A DNA stretch of 64,000 nucleotides from Nitratireductor aquimarinus (GCF_046773475.1 NZ_CP177239.1:2480001-2544000); one strand, 5' to 3'; positions 51,873 to 61,622 are shown, counted from the stretch's first letter. Made by a program: numbers and translations. The notes: generated by a model not told the origin, from the letters alone.

Positions 51873-53564
51873 TCAATCCGGTCTCAGACCGTCGAGCAGA
51901 CTTTCATAGTCGGCCGTGCCACGCCGCACATCGGCAACGATCCGGCCATTGTTCATGTGAAGGATGCGATCCGCCCCTTCTGCTTCGCGTCGTATATGCG
52001 TCGATACCATCAGGGTCTTGCCCGAGGCATAATTGGCGACCCGCGCGATCACGTCGTTTGCTGTCTCACGATCAAGCCCTTCTGTCGGCTCATCAAGGAG
52101 CCAGACCGGCGCATCGCGCAGCACCAGCCGCGCCATGGCAAGCCGGCGCGCCTGACCGGAAGAGAAGCCCGCACCGCCTTCACCAAGCCACGTGTCGAGC
52201 CCGGCAGGAAGCGTCGCGAAATGGCGTGAAAGACCCGCAGCCCCCAGCACCGCCAGCATGGCGTCGTCATCCGCAGCCGGATTGGCGAGCGCGAGATTGC
52301 CGCGCAGCGTGTCGTGAAAGAGTTCCGTGCGCTGGGTGAACAGCGTGGCCGGCAGGCTGGCCACATCGCCCTGATCGGCTGCCAGCTCGCCGGCGATCAC
52401 CGAAAGAAGGGAGGACTTGCCTGCCCCGCTCTGCCCCACCAGCGCGATGCGCTCGCCACGTTCGATGCGCAGCGATACATCCGCAAGCGCAACCTCCGCA
52501 GCGCCCGGATGGCGTGCGGTCACGCCTTCCAGACGAATGGCAATGCCGGCATCCTGCGGGATTTTATTTGCCGGCGCACTTTCTTCGCCATTGAGGCGCG
52601 GGCCGACACGGCGCACGGCCATCAACGTTCGGCCAAGTTCCACTGCGCCACGCCGCAGGGCCGCGAAGGGCTCGGTTGCCGTCAGCGCGACCAGAAGCGC
52701 CAGCGCTGCGACCGGCGCGCCGATCTGGCCGGCCTCGGCCAGCGTCGCGACGACGAGAAGGACTGCCGCCAGCAAGACGGCCCCGGCCACGCCGAGCGCG
52801 ACACTGACGCCGGTTTCCGTGCGGTTCATGCCGTCGTCGGCATCGGCAAGCCGTGCATCCGCTTCGGCAATGGACATGCTCTGGGCGTCGAGGCGGCCTG
52901 CCATGACAAGCTCGCCCTGACCGCGCACGAGATCAATGCTGCGCGCGCGCAGAACCTCGAGCGCATGGGCCCGCCGGCGCGCCGGGCGTTCCGCATGACG
53001 CGCGGCAAAAGCCGGCACACCAAGCCCGACCGCCAGAAGGAACAGCGCCACGCCGAGGCCGAGGCGAACATCGATGAAGCCGAGCGCAAGCCCCGCGACA
53101 AGCGCAGCGCCGGCGGCGGAAAACAGCGGCACCATCACCCTAAGATAGAGCGAGTCCAGTGCGTCGATATCGATGGTCAGCCGGAACAGCAGACGCGCGG
53201 GACGCGCCATCATGGCGCGGGCGGCACCCGCAACGGCCCAGCCGCGAAACAGTCTCTCGCGCAGTTCGGCAAGCACTTCCAGCGTCGCGTCATGGGTGAC
53301 GATCCGCTCGCCATAACGCGATGCGGTGCGTGCGAGTGCGAGAAAGCGAATGCCGGCGGAGGGCGCGAAAACGTCAAAGGCGAGCGCCGTCGCCACGGAA
53401 AGCCCGGCAATGGCTGTGGCGGCGATGAACCAGCCCGACAGGCCGAGAAGCGCGATGCCGCACAGAACCGTGGCGAGCGACAGCAGCGCGCCGGCGAGAA
53501 GCTTGTTGCGGTTGCCCGCCCAGAAAAGCGCGGCCACCGCGCGAAGATTGCGGCTGCGGATCAT
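51873..53564 (-). CDS. cydC: Cysteine/glutathione exporter half-transporter CydC
   Basis: ABC half-transporter of 563 residues needed for cytochrome bd assembly; with CydD it exports cysteine and glutathione to the periplasm. Six-helix membrane part (LLAGALLSLATVLCGIALLGLSGW) is followed by an ATPase with Walker A GQSGAGKSS, a signature FSSGQARR instead of LSGGQ, and Walker B WLLDEPTEGLD. The ATG at 53564 overlaps the cydD stop (ATGA). cydA follows 45 bases later. Confidence 0.93.
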   Translation of the reverse strand: MIRSRNLRAVAALFWAGNRNKLLAGALLSLATVLCGIALLGLSGWFIAATAIAGLSVATALAFDVFAPSAGIRFLALARTASRYGERIVTHDATLEVLAELRERLFRGWAVAGAARAMMARPARLLFRLTIDIDALDSLYLRVMVPLFSAAGAALVAGLALGFIDVRLGLGVALFLLAVGLGVPAFAARHAERPARRRAHALEVLRARSIDLVRGQGELVMAGRLDAQSMSIAEADARLADADDGMNRTETGVSVALGVAGAVLLAAVLLVVATLAEAGQIGAPVAALALLVALTATEPFAALRRGAVELGRTLMAVRRVGPRLNGEESAPANKIPQDAGIAIRLEGVTARHPGAAEVALADVSLRIERGERIALVGQSGAGKSSLLSVIAGELAADQGDVASLPATLFTQRTELFHDTLRGNLALANPAADDDAMLAVLGAAGLSRHFATLPAGLDTWLGEGGAGFSSGQARRLAMARLVLRDAPVWLLDEPTEGLDRETANDVIARVANYASGKTLMVSTHIRREAEGADRILHMNNGRIVADVRRGTADYESLLDGLRPD

Positions 53565-55318
53565 AACGCGCCTCCGGCAGTCTGCGGCGTCTGCAGCGTG
53601 ATCACGCGATCCATGCGGCTCGCCAGCACCGGATCGTGCGTGGCGACCACCAGCGTCTTGCCCGCGCTGATGCGCAGAAGGCTGCCGGCAATCTCCTGCG
53701 CCGTTTCCCGGTCGAGATGCGCTGTCGGTTCGTCGGCGAGCACGAGGCCGGTCTCGGGCGTTGCCGACGCGCGCGCCAGCGCGAGCCGCAGCGCTTCACC
53801 GCCCGACAGGCCGAAACCGCCTTCGCCGATCATGGCCGGACCACGCGCAGCGGCAAGCCGCGACAGGCTGACCGCCTCAAGCGCATGGGAAACCTGCTTC
53901 GGTCCCACGCCTTCGCGGCCCAGTCCGACATTGCTGGAGATCGTGCCGGGGAAAATGTGCGGATCCTGCCCGATCCAGGCGATTGCCCTACGCAGATCTG
54001 CCGCACCGGCATCGTCCAGTGTGCGTCCATCAATGCGGATCGTCCCGCCATCTGGCGCAACCAGGCCCGCAATAAGGGCGAGGAGCGTCGACTTGCCCTC
54101 GCCGCTTGGAGCCATCAGCGCGACCCGTTCGCCGGGCTGGATATGGAGATCGAAACCGGAGAAGACCGGCGCGCCTTCAGCCGTGTGACTGAAGCGCAGA
54201 TCCTCGACCGAAAGCGAGAGCGCACCCGACTGCCCCTCCCGCAAAGATGTCGGCGTGGCGGACGCGCCCACCAGATGCCGGCCCGACTGCGCCAGTTTTT
54301 CCAGCGCCTCGAACGCGGCCTGCCCGGACGCCCGGTCATGCCAGACAGCGGAGAGATCGCGCAGCGGCTCGAAGAAGGACGGGGCCAGAAGCAGGATGAA
54401 GAGCCCTTCGGCCAGGGTCAGCTTGCCGCCCCATGCGCCGAATTTCAGTTCGCCCAGCAGGTGGAACCCCACATAGACGGCGACCATTGCCACACCGAGC
54501 GCGGCAAAGAGTTCCAGCACCGCAGACGACAGGAAGGCAATGCGCAGCACCGCCATGGTGCGGCGGCGCAGATCTTCAGCGCTGGCGCGCAGCCGGTTGG
54601 CGGTGCGGTCCACGGCGTCGAAACTGCGGATGGTGGTCAGGCCGCGCAGCCGGTCCATCAGGAACGCGTTCATGCTGCCCATCTCGGCAAGCTGTTCCTC
54701 GCTCGCCTGCTTGGCGCGCCAGCCGACCAGCGCCATGAAGATGGGAATAAGCGGAGCGGCGAGCAAAAGCACCAGCCCGGCGACCCAGGAGTAAACGAAC
54801 ACGCAGGCGAGAATGGCAAGCGGCACGATTGCCGCCTTCTGACGCGCCGGGCGAAAACGCGCCACATAGGGAACGATGGCTTCCGCCTGCTCCGCAAGCG
54901 TGCTGGCGGCCAGGCCCGACGAGGGCCGCGTCGTATCGAGCGGCGAGGTTTCGCAAAGCGCCGCCACCGCCTGAACGCGCAATGCGCTCAGCTGGCTGCG
55001 CGCCTGCCGGAAGGCCAGACGACTGCCAGCGCCATCGGCCACCGACCGGGCCACACCGAGAACAAGAATGCCAAGGGCGGGAAGCCATGCCGCCGATGCG
55101 CCCTCACCCGCCGCAATGCCGCCAACCGCCATGGCCAGAAGCGCCGCCTGCGGGAGCCACAGGAGAGAAGCCGTCACCTGCAAAAGAACCGCCGCGCGGC
55201 TGACACCCTTTTCTGCCTGCGCGGCGTCGCCTTGCCGTCCTGCCGGATGCGCGCGCGAAACCGCGCGACCGGCTGCGGGCGCGGAGCGCTCTTCAAGGGC
55301 CGCGTCAACACTCGTCAT
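53561..55318 (-). CDS. cydD: Cysteine/glutathione exporter half-transporter CydD
   Basis: Partner of CydC, 585 residues. The membrane part has about six helices; the ATPase has Walker A APSGEGKST, signature LSGGEALRLA and Walker B LVLADEPTAHLD. Both halves have full nucleotide sites, so either may hydrolyse ATP. ATG 55318 overlaps the stop of the upstream regulator (ATGA), tying the regulator to the operon. Required with CydC for haem insertion into the bd oxidase in studied bacteria. Confidence 0.93.
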   Translation of the reverse strand: MTSVDAALEERSAPAAGRAVSRAHPAGRQGDAAQAEKGVSRAAVLLQVTASLLWLPQAALLAMAVGGIAAGEGASAAWLPALGILVLGVARSVADGAGSRLAFRQARSQLSALRVQAVAALCETSPLDTTRPSSGLAASTLAEQAEAIVPYVARFRPARQKAAIVPLAILACVFVYSWVAGLVLLLAAPLIPIFMALVGWRAKQASEEQLAEMGSMNAFLMDRLRGLTTIRSFDAVDRTANRLRASAEDLRRRTMAVLRIAFLSSAVLELFAALGVAMVAVYVGFHLLGELKFGAWGGKLTLAEGLFILLLAPSFFEPLRDLSAVWHDRASGQAAFEALEKLAQSGRHLVGASATPTSLREGQSGALSLSVEDLRFSHTAEGAPVFSGFDLHIQPGERVALMAPSGEGKSTLLALIAGLVAPDGGTIRIDGRTLDDAGAADLRRAIAWIGQDPHIFPGTISSNVGLGREGVGPKQVSHALEAVSLSRLAAARGPAMIGEGGFGLSGGEALRLALARASATPETGLVLADEPTAHLDRETAQEIAGSLLRISAGKTLVVATHDPVLASRMDRVITLQTPQTAGGAL

Positions 55319-55887
55319 GACGTCTTCGATCCCTTGCGCTTGCGGCCGAGCGAAACGATCCGGTCCTTGGTGTCGATCAGTTTCGTCACCTTGGAGCCGA
55401 GGTTCAGCAATGTTGCAAGCTGCTCCGTCTCGAGATGCTTCACATCGTCATACCATTTCGTCAGTTGCTCGATCAGCGTCTGCATTTCCGCCAGCTTGGC
55501 CTGTGCATGGCGCTCTTCCTCGCTGCCCGGCGACTGCATCAGAAGCTCGCGCAGCACCGAAAGCGTGGGATCGACTTCGCGCTTCTTGCGCTCCTCGGCG
55601 AGTGTGCGCAGAATCTGCCAGACATCGTCCGGCGTCGTGAAGTAATCGCGCCGGTCTCCTGGAATATGTTTCAGAAGAACGAGATTCCAAGCCTGAAGCT
55701 CGCGCAGGCTCATCGAGACATTCGAGCGCGAAATGGAAAGCGCGTCGACAATGTCATCCGCGCAGAGCGGCTTCGATGAAGCATAGAGCAGTGCATAGAT
55801 CTGCCCGACCGTGCGGTTGATGCCCCAGCGGCTGCCCATTTCTCCAAAATGCAGCACGAAGGACTGCAAAAGTGGTGGGAGGTTCAT
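55315..55887 (-). CDS. GbsR/MarR-family regulator of the cyd operon
   Basis: A winged-helix regulator of 190 residues. It starts MNLPPLLQSFVLHFGEMGSRWGINRTVGQIYALL and has a wing helix CADDIVDALSISRSNVSMSLRELQAW; the C-terminal half is a helical dimer region. It matches the GbsR/MarR type found with cydDCAB in many Alphaproteobacteria. The start at 55887 is preferred; ATG 55905 is possible. A perfect inverted repeat at 55908-55927, just upstream, is a good autoregulatory operator. Its stop overlaps cydD, so it is the first gene of the operon. Effector (redox, haem or other) unknown. Confidence 0.87.
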   Translation of the reverse strand: MNLPPLLQSFVLHFGEMGSRWGINRTVGQIYALLYASSKPLCADDIVDALSISRSNVSMSLRELQAWNLVLLKHIPGDRRDYFTTPDDVWQILRTLAEERKKREVDPTLSVLRELLMQSPGSEEERHAQAKLAEMQTLIEQLTKWYDDVKHLETEQLATLLNLGSKVTKLIDTKDRIVSLGRKRKGSKTS

Positions 55888-55907
55888 GATGAACACACCT
55901 GACATTG

Positions 55908-55927
55908 ATTTCAGTAATTTCTGAAAT
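55908..55927 (-). promoter_or_regulatory. Operator-like inverted repeat before the cyd operon
   Basis: ATTTCAGTAATTTCTGAAAT: arms of 7 bases (ATTTCAG and CTGAAAT) with a 6-base spacer, 21-40 bases before the regulator start. It is AT-rich and in promoter position. Confidence 0.6.
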
Positions 55928-56070
55928 TTGTGTAGAACCCTGCCGTTCCGAACGCAAGCCTGCCGCACACGGTGCGCCGTTATGCAGCAGGGGCTGCGCC
56001 CATTGCCGTCACGCCTTCATAGCGCGCCGACATGTCGGCTGGACGTCAGCTTTTGACCGGAAAGGAAAAC

Positions 56071-57438
56071 TCAGCGCTCTATGCGCGTCGGCACCCTGAA
56101 CCGCGCCACGAGACGCAGGCCTAGAACGGACATGACGAAGAGCATCCAGACCGGGTCTGTGCGGCGGAAGAAGAAGCTCTCCAGAAACGCGTTGAACAGG
56201 CTGAACGTCACGATCATCATGAAGAGATCGGCGAGAAAGATGTTCTCGCGATAGGGCGGGGTGCGCGCAAAGTCGCGCAACGGCACGAAGAGAAAGGTGA
56301 TGATGGCGGTGCAGAGCGCCAGAAGCCCCATGCCGAGCGCCATGTCGACATAGCCATTGTGCCCGTGAACCGTGCCGCGGATATCCCACGAACGGTCAAA
56401 CGGGTGGTCGGAGGAAAACACGGTCTGCGTGAGCCAGAAGTTCTCGAACCCGTATCCGAACAATGGCTTCTTCGCGATCATGTCTCCCGCATAATCCCAG
56501 ATGGGCGTGCGGCCGGTATAGGTGAGATCCGGCGCCAGCGTTGCCGCAAGATCCTTCACCGGCCCGATATAGACAATGCCGAGCGTGGCCACGGCCAGCG
56601 TTGTCACCGCCGCGATCACCAGAACCGGCACCAGCGAGCGCAGCCCGAAGAGACCGGGCAGCGCCACCAGCATGCCGGCCAGCGGCACCGTGGCCGTGGT
56701 GGTCTTGGAGCCGGTGTGGAAGACGAAGATCATCGCCAGAACGGTAATCGCCCCGCCAGACCAGCGCCAGCCGCGCCGCCACAGATAGAGCCCCGCAAAG
56801 GAGAGGCCGGCCATGACCGGGCCGGCAATGTTCTTGTGCGTGAAGACGCCGCGCCACAGGCCCGCATGCTGCGCTTCGACATCATAGGCCTGGTGAACCG
56901 CCACATCGCGCAGGGCGACGACGCCGAAATAGGAAAGCCCGAGGATCACGAAACCGGCGAAGACAAGCACGCGCGAAAACGCATCCGCATCGCGCGGCAG
57001 TGTCAGAATGGCCGCAACGGTCAGGATGCCGATGAGGGAAAACGCCACGGTGCGCATCGTGTCGGTGGGCACCGGCGTGTTGAGCGTGGCAATGGCGAGG
57101 AAGCCAAGCAGAAGAAGCCACCACGGGCTCAGGAGGGCAACCAGCACCCGTCGGTCAACGAGCATCAGCAGCGAGGCCAGCGCCACCGCGCCAAGCCCGC
57201 CAAAGCCAAGCTGATTGACGATGTCGCCGCCGCTGCCGCTCAGCTGCGGCCCCGATGGCTGGAACGGGCGGAAGGAAATCATCAGAATGGTGAGGAGTAC
57301 CGCCGCGATGACCGTGGAGGGCTGCCCCGTCGCAACCATCCGTGTGATGAAGGAGGGCTTCTTCCAGCTAGCCTCCGCACGGTTTGCGCCTGCACCGTAA
57401 TCATCCGCCCCGTAGGGCCCTGAATATGTGCTGCTCAT
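56071..57438 (-). CDS. O-antigen ligase/polymerase-like membrane protein (Wzy_C)
   Basis: A membrane protein of 455 residues with about ten to twelve helices. A large periplasmic loop lies near the C-terminal half (TYTGRTPIWDYAGDMIAKKPLFGYGFENFW, then HGHNGYVDMALGMG), where the Arg and His positions fit the Wzy_C/WaaL superfamily. It could be a WaaL ligase, an O-antigen polymerase or an exopolysaccharide polymerase such as ExoQ; these cannot be told apart by reading. No glycosyltransferase is beside it. It ends 183 bases from the cyd regulator. Confidence 0.82.
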   Translation of the reverse strand: MSSTYSGPYGADDYGAGANRAEASWKKPSFITRMVATGQPSTVIAAVLLTILMISFRPFQPSGPQLSGSGGDIVNQLGFGGLGAVALASLLMLVDRRVLVALLSPWWLLLLGFLAIATLNTPVPTDTMRTVAFSLIGILTVAAILTLPRDADAFSRVLVFAGFVILGLSYFGVVALRDVAVHQAYDVEAQHAGLWRGVFTHKNIAGPVMAGLSFAGLYLWRRGWRWSGGAITVLAMIFVFHTGSKTTTATVPLAGMLVALPGLFGLRSLVPVLVIAAVTTLAVATLGIVYIGPVKDLAATLAPDLTYTGRTPIWDYAGDMIAKKPLFGYGFENFWLTQTVFSSDHPFDRSWDIRGTVHGHNGYVDMALGMGLLALCTAIITFLFVPLRDFARTPPYRENIFLADLFMMIVTFSLFNAFLESFFFRRTDPVWMLFVMSVLGLRLVARFRVPTRIER

Positions 57439-57574
57439 GGCCTACCCGCGCCCGCTGCCGCGCGACCCCTGGGAGGTCACGGCTGCCAATCGGGAAAGTT
57501 CGGGGTTGCTCGCCATACCGGGATCAGAACCTGTTGCGCTTGCCTCATAAAGCGCGACGCCACTTAAGGCTGCG

Positions 57575-58387
57575 TTAATTATGATCCACGCCGTTTGCGC
57601 CGATGGGCGGCGCGGCGGATGGCATCACCCACACCGTGCCCGTTTCGGGATGCCGCCCTATCGTCGCGTCGATCCGGTAGACCCGCTTCAGAAGCGCCGG
57701 TCTGAGCACCGCGTCCGGCGTGCCCGCTGCAACCAGCCTGCCATGATCCAGAACGCACAGCCGGTCGCAGAACATGGCCGCCAGATTGAGATCGTGCAGC
57801 GCGGCCACCACTGTGGTGCCAAGCCCGCGCATGAAACGCAGGAGCTGGAGTTGATGGTGAATGTCGAGATGGTTCGTCGGCTCATCAAGAACGAGCAGCC
57901 GTGGCTGCTGCACCAGCGCCCGCGCGACGAGCACGCGCTGCCGCTCGCCGCCCGACAGCGTGCGGAACGCGCGCTCCTGCATCGCCGTCAGCCCAAGCAA
58001 TTCGAGCCCCGCCGCGATCAGCGCGTGATCATGCGCCGTGTCTGCCTCCAGAAGCCGCTTGTGCGCGGAGCGCCCCATGGCCACCACATCGCGCACGGTC
58101 AGCGGAAATTCCGCCGGCATGTCCTGCAGCACCGCGCCCACATTGCGCGCCACCCATTCGGTCGGCTGCCGCCAGGCATCCTCGCCATCGACGAAAACCG
58201 AGCCGGACGACGGCCGGTTGATGCGATAGATTGTGCGCAGAAGGCTCGATTTTCCGGCGCCGTTCGGCCCCAGAAGACCGACCATCTCGCCCTTGCCCAC
58301 GCTGATCGACACATCATCGACCAGCACCCTGTCGCCCGCGCGAAACGTGACCGAGCGCAGGTCGAGCGTTCCCGGTTCCATGCTCAT
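57575..58387 (-). CDS. ABC transporter ATP-binding protein (BtuD/FecE-like) of B12-regulated operon
   Basis: ATPase of a FecCD-type importer, 270 residues. Walker A is GPNGAGKSS, signature LSGGERQRVL and Walker B LLVLDEPTNHLD, with the D- and H-loops (LHDLNLAAMFCD). Start ATG 58387 overlaps the permease stop (ATGA), so translation is coupled; a longer open frame to 58825 is antisense-like and rejected. Cobalamin and iron-siderophore importers are close relatives; the upstream riboswitch points to a corrinoid or another cofactor whose need tracks B12. It is the last gene of the operon. Confidence 0.9.
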   Translation of the reverse strand: MSMEPGTLDLRSVTFRAGDRVLVDDVSISVGKGEMVGLLGPNGAGKSSLLRTIYRINRPSSGSVFVDGEDAWRQPTEWVARNVGAVLQDMPAEFPLTVRDVVAMGRSAHKRLLEADTAHDHALIAAGLELLGLTAMQERAFRTLSGGERQRVLVARALVQQPRLLVLDEPTNHLDIHHQLQLLRFMRGLGTTVVAALHDLNLAAMFCDRLCVLDHGRLVAAGTPDAVLRPALLKRVYRIDATIGRHPETGTVWVMPSAAPPIGANGVDHN

Positions 58388-59553
58388 CGCGCACCGCCAA
58401 GCGCGCGCGCATCGCGCCGCAGCAGCCAGATGAAGAACGGCCCGCCCACCAGCGCGGTGACGATGCCCACCGGCAGCTCCAGCGGCGCGATGACCGTGCG
58501 CGCCACAAGGTCCGCGCCAATGGTGAAACTCGCCCCCAGAAGCGCCACCGCCGGCAATGCGCGGCGATGATCCGCACCGACAAGAAAGCGCACGATATGT
58601 GGCATGATGAGCCCGACAAAGCCGATCACACCGGACACCGCCACGGTGATGCCGGTGAGCGCTGCCGCCAGCACGAACATGCTCTGGCGAAAGCGCTGCA
58701 CATTGAGGCCGAGCGCCACGGCGCTTTCGTCTCCGGCCATCAGCAGGTTCAGCCGGCGCGCCTGCACCAGCATCACGCCAAGCCCGAGCGCAAGGGCGGC
58801 AAGCGGTATGGGAATGAGCTTCCATTGCGCCGTACCGAAACCGCCCAGCGTCCAGAACAGGACGCGGGAAGCAAGCTGCGGGTCCGGCGATGTCAGCACG
58901 ATCAGGCTCGTCAGCGCGCTCAGAATGGCGCTCATCGCCACGCCCGCGAGCACAAGCCGCGTCGGGGTCATCTGGCCGCCGGTGCGCGCCACCCAGAACA
59001 CGACAAACAGCGTGACGAGCCCGCCCAGAAAGGCCGAAATATGCAGCGTGAACGCGCCAAATCCCAGAAGCCCCCAGCGCATCACCACCACCGCGCCGGT
59101 GGCAGCACCGGACGAAACGCCCAGAATGCCCGGCCCCGCCAGCGGGTTGCGAACGATGGACTGGATCGTCATGCCCGTCACGCCAAGGCTCGCCCCGACA
59201 AGAGCCGCAAGGAAAACGCGCGGCATGCGCGTCTGAACGACGATGGTTTCGTAAGCCGTGCGCCAGTCCGGTTCGACAAGCCCGTCGCCGAGCACGAGAT
59301 TGGCGAGAATGGCAAGCGCCGTGCCGCCGGGGATATGCACCGAGCCAAGCATCAACCCGGCAAGAGAGACGCCGAGAAGCACCACAACCATCAGGACGAT
59401 GACCAGCGCATAGCCGGTAACGCCACGCCGCGACGCCCCACCCTCAAGACCATGCTGCACGGCCCCGCCCCGCGCGGGCGGCGCGGACTGGAGGATGGCG
59501 ATCAGCGCTTCATGGCTGTTCGCCTTTTCCTTTCTGGAGGCCGGTGCATGCAT
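58384..59553 (-). CDS. FecCD/BtuC-type permease
   Basis: Inner-membrane permease, 389 residues with about ten helices. FecCD signs are present: SLAGLMLGSVHIP, PRVFLAALVGASLGVTGM, IVRNPLAGPGILGVSSGAATGA and the C-terminal GFVGLIMPHIVRFLVGADHRRALP. An N-terminal stretch of about 45 residues is a cytoplasmic extension, longer than in BtuC. It overlaps the ATPase by four bases and lies 24 bases after the binding-protein gene. Functions as a homodimer in this class. Confidence 0.9.
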   Translation of the reverse strand: MHAPASRKEKANSHEALIAILQSAPPARGGAVQHGLEGGASRRGVTGYALVIVLMVVVLLGVSLAGLMLGSVHIPGGTALAILANLVLGDGLVEPDWRTAYETIVVQTRMPRVFLAALVGASLGVTGMTIQSIVRNPLAGPGILGVSSGAATGAVVVMRWGLLGFGAFTLHISAFLGGLVTLFVVFWVARTGGQMTPTRLVLAGVAMSAILSALTSLIVLTSPDPQLASRVLFWTLGGFGTAQWKLIPIPLAALALGLGVMLVQARRLNLLMAGDESAVALGLNVQRFRQSMFVLAAALTGITVAVSGVIGFVGLIMPHIVRFLVGADHRRALPAVALLGASFTIGADLVARTVIAPLELPVGIVTALVGGPFFIWLLRRDARALGGAR

Positions 59554-59577
59554 CGTTAGAAACCGTATCTAAGCCGG

Positions 59578-60567
59578 CTACTTTTCGATCCGGTCGGGAT
59601 GGAATGCCCGTGCGAGCTTTTCCACCGCATCGATGGAGCTCGGCCCCGGCTGTCCCCAGACGGAATCGATGGTGACGAATTTCTCACCCGAAATGCCGGG
59701 CACATTCTCCACCGTCGGGTTGGCCTTCAGGATCTCGATGCGCGCCTGCCCCAGCTCACCGGCCGGATCGCCGACCACCTGGCCACCGGCCGTGCCTGAA
59801 TAATAGACAACGATGTATTCAGGCGCGCGTTCGGCGATCTGCTCCCAGGAGACCTGGCCATAGCGGTTTGCCACATCGCCAAAAATGTTCGCCCCGCCGG
59901 CCCGCTCGACCACATGCGAAAGCATGGTGTTTCCGAGCACGGCGCGCGGTGCGGATTCGCCGCCATTGAAGATGAACACCGGCATGGCCTCGACGCCATC
60001 GAGCTTTGCTTCCACTTCGGCAAGGCGCTCCTCGATGTCGGCGATCAAAGCCTCGCCGCGCTCGCGCACGCCGAAGATTGCCGACATGGAGCGGATTTCC
60101 GCATAAAGCTCGTCGAAACCGAACTTGCCGAGATTGCAGCCCTCGGTATTCAAGCGGGTTTTCATGCCCAGATCGTGAAGCTGATCGCGCGTGTGGCGGC
60201 TTTCGCTGAACCCGTCCGGATAACCGGCATAGACGAAATCGGCCTCCGCCTCGATGAGCTGTTCGGTGGTGGCGACCAGCGGCGAAAGCACGGGGACCGT
60301 GTTGTACGCCGCCTCGTATTGGGGGCTGATCTTGAGGTTCGCCATATAGGAGGTCCCGGCCATGCGGTCTTCCAGACCGAGCGCCAGCATCATCTCCGTG
60401 GCGTTGTTGCTCAGCGTCACCGCCCGTGCCGGCGGCGCCTCATAGGTGGTGGTGTAGCCGCAATTCTCATCCGTGTAGGGAAAGCCTGCCTCATCGGCAA
60501 AGGCGGGCGCAGACACCAGAACCAAACCTGCGACCGCAAGCCCGCGCAGACCGATTAATCGCGACAT
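59578..60567 (-). CDS. Periplasmic substrate-binding protein (BtuF/FepB-like)
   Basis: A secreted binding protein of 329 residues. The signal peptide ends near residue 24 (SAPAFA before DEAG). Mature protein has the type III fold pattern: RAVTLSNNATEMMLALGLEDRMAGTS, then TEQLIEAEADFVYAG, and in the C-lobe ERAGGANIFGDVANRYGQVSWEQIAERAPEYIVV. Two cysteines (ENCGYT and TEGCNLG) may form a disulfide. Its ATG at 60567 shares a base with the oxidoreductase stop (TGATG). Ligand is unknown: corrinoid, siderophore or a deazaflavin-like cofactor are all compatible with the fold. Confidence 0.87.
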   Translation of the reverse strand: MSRLIGLRGLAVAGLVLVSAPAFADEAGFPYTDENCGYTTTYEAPPARAVTLSNNATEMMLALGLEDRMAGTSYMANLKISPQYEAAYNTVPVLSPLVATTEQLIEAEADFVYAGYPDGFSESRHTRDQLHDLGMKTRLNTEGCNLGKFGFDELYAEIRSMSAIFGVRERGEALIADIEERLAEVEAKLDGVEAMPVFIFNGGESAPRAVLGNTMLSHVVERAGGANIFGDVANRYGQVSWEQIAERAPEYIVVYYSGTAGGQVVGDPAGELGQARIEILKANPTVENVPGISGEKFVTIDSVWGQPGPSSIDAVEKLARAFHPDRIEK

Positions 60568-61622
60568 CAATTCACTCCTTCTATGGCCGGCATGCCGCCG
60601 GCGCTTTCAACTGGGGATGGGGATCGGTCTGGCTGGCCGAGCGCTGGCATGACCTCCGCTGCAAACAGTTCCATGCCGGCGAGCGCCACATCGTTGGCTA
60701 TCAGGCCGTTGGCGCTGAACAGACAGCGAATGCTGTTCGCGCCGGTCTCCGCCGAGAGCGCGCGCAATTGTGCAAGGCAATCCTCGGGCGTTCCGGCAAT
60801 GGTGAAATCAGCCAGCATGGCAGCGCGATCACGCGGCGCAGGCGGCTGCATTCCACGCTCCAGCGCCCGTGCCGTGCGCCGTGCATTGAGCTTTTCCAGA
60901 AGCGCATCGACCCGCTCCATGGCCTCCGCCCGGGTCGGCGCGATCATCACGTAACGCGACAGCGATGAGGCAGCGAGCGGCGCGCGCGATCCACCATGGC
61001 GATCAAGTGCTGCATGAAACACGGGCAATTGCCGTGCTTCATTGGGTTCAAGGCTCAAAAGAAGCGGAAAACCGTTCCTGGCGGCGATGTCGACCGTCTC
61101 TTCCGAGACGCCGGCGACATAGATCGGCGGATGCGGCTTTTGCACCGGCGGCGGCCCGACGGAGACGTTGGAAAAATGCCACGGCCCGCCATCCGCCGAA
61201 CAATGTGGCTTCGTCCAGGCGTCGATCATGATCCTCAGCGCTTCGGCAAACCGCCTTGATGCGTCATCGCGCGAAATCTCGAGCGCGGTGAATGTGCCGG
61301 GCTCGGTGCCGCGCCCGATCCCCACATCCATACGCCCGCCGCTCTGAAAATCGAGCTGCGCGATCTGCTCGGCAAGCAGCAGCGGATGATAGAGCGGCAA
61401 AACGAGGATCGACGTGCCGAACCGCAGCCTCTCCGTGCGCGCCAGCACCTCCGCGCCAAGCAGCAATGTGGACGGATAGGGCAGCGTTTCGCGACCGAAA
61501 TGAAATTCGTTGAACCAGATGCCGCCGAAACCAAGCGCGTCCGCCCGTTCGACAAGGCGCATCAGCGCCCGGTGGTCGCCAAGCGCGCCTTCGCGGGCAA
61601 AGCCTGCCAGATCAACGCGCAT
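60567..61622 (-). CDS. LLM-class (luciferase-like) flavin-dependent oxidoreductase in a B12-riboswitch operon
   Basis: A TIM-barrel oxidoreductase of 351 residues in the bacterial luciferase superfamily. Visible motifs: ADALGFGGIWFNEFHFG, FGTSILVLPLYHPLLLAEQIAQLD, DVGIGRGTEP and the PPIYVAGVSEETVDIAARNG strand. Flavin (or deazaflavin) binding is expected from the family; the substrate is unknown. The ATG at 61622 is chosen (an in-frame GTG is at 61652). It is the first long gene after the cobalamin riboswitch, its start overlaps a small ORF (61612-61761), and it is translationally coupled to the binding protein. Confidence 0.85.
   Translation of the reverse strand: MRVDLAGFAREGALGDHRALMRLVERADALGFGGIWFNEFHFGRETLPYPSTLLLGAEVLARTERLRFGTSILVLPLYHPLLLAEQIAQLDFQSGGRMDVGIGRGTEPGTFTALEISRDDASRRFAEALRIMIDAWTKPHCSADGGPWHFSNVSVGPPPVQKPHPPIYVAGVSEETVDIAARNGFPLLLSLEPNEARQLPVFHAALDRHGGSRAPLAASSLSRYVMIAPTRAEAMERVDALLEKLNARRTARALERGMQPPAPRDRAAMLADFTIAGTPEDCLAQLRALSAETGANSIRCLFSANGLIANDVALAGMELFAAEVMPALGQPDRSPSPVESAGGMPAIEGVN

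Noticed and set aside
55888..56070. Extra small gene between the cyd regulator and the ligase-like gene
   Set aside because: The open frames here are short and lack ribosome sites; the stretch looks like a promoter region.
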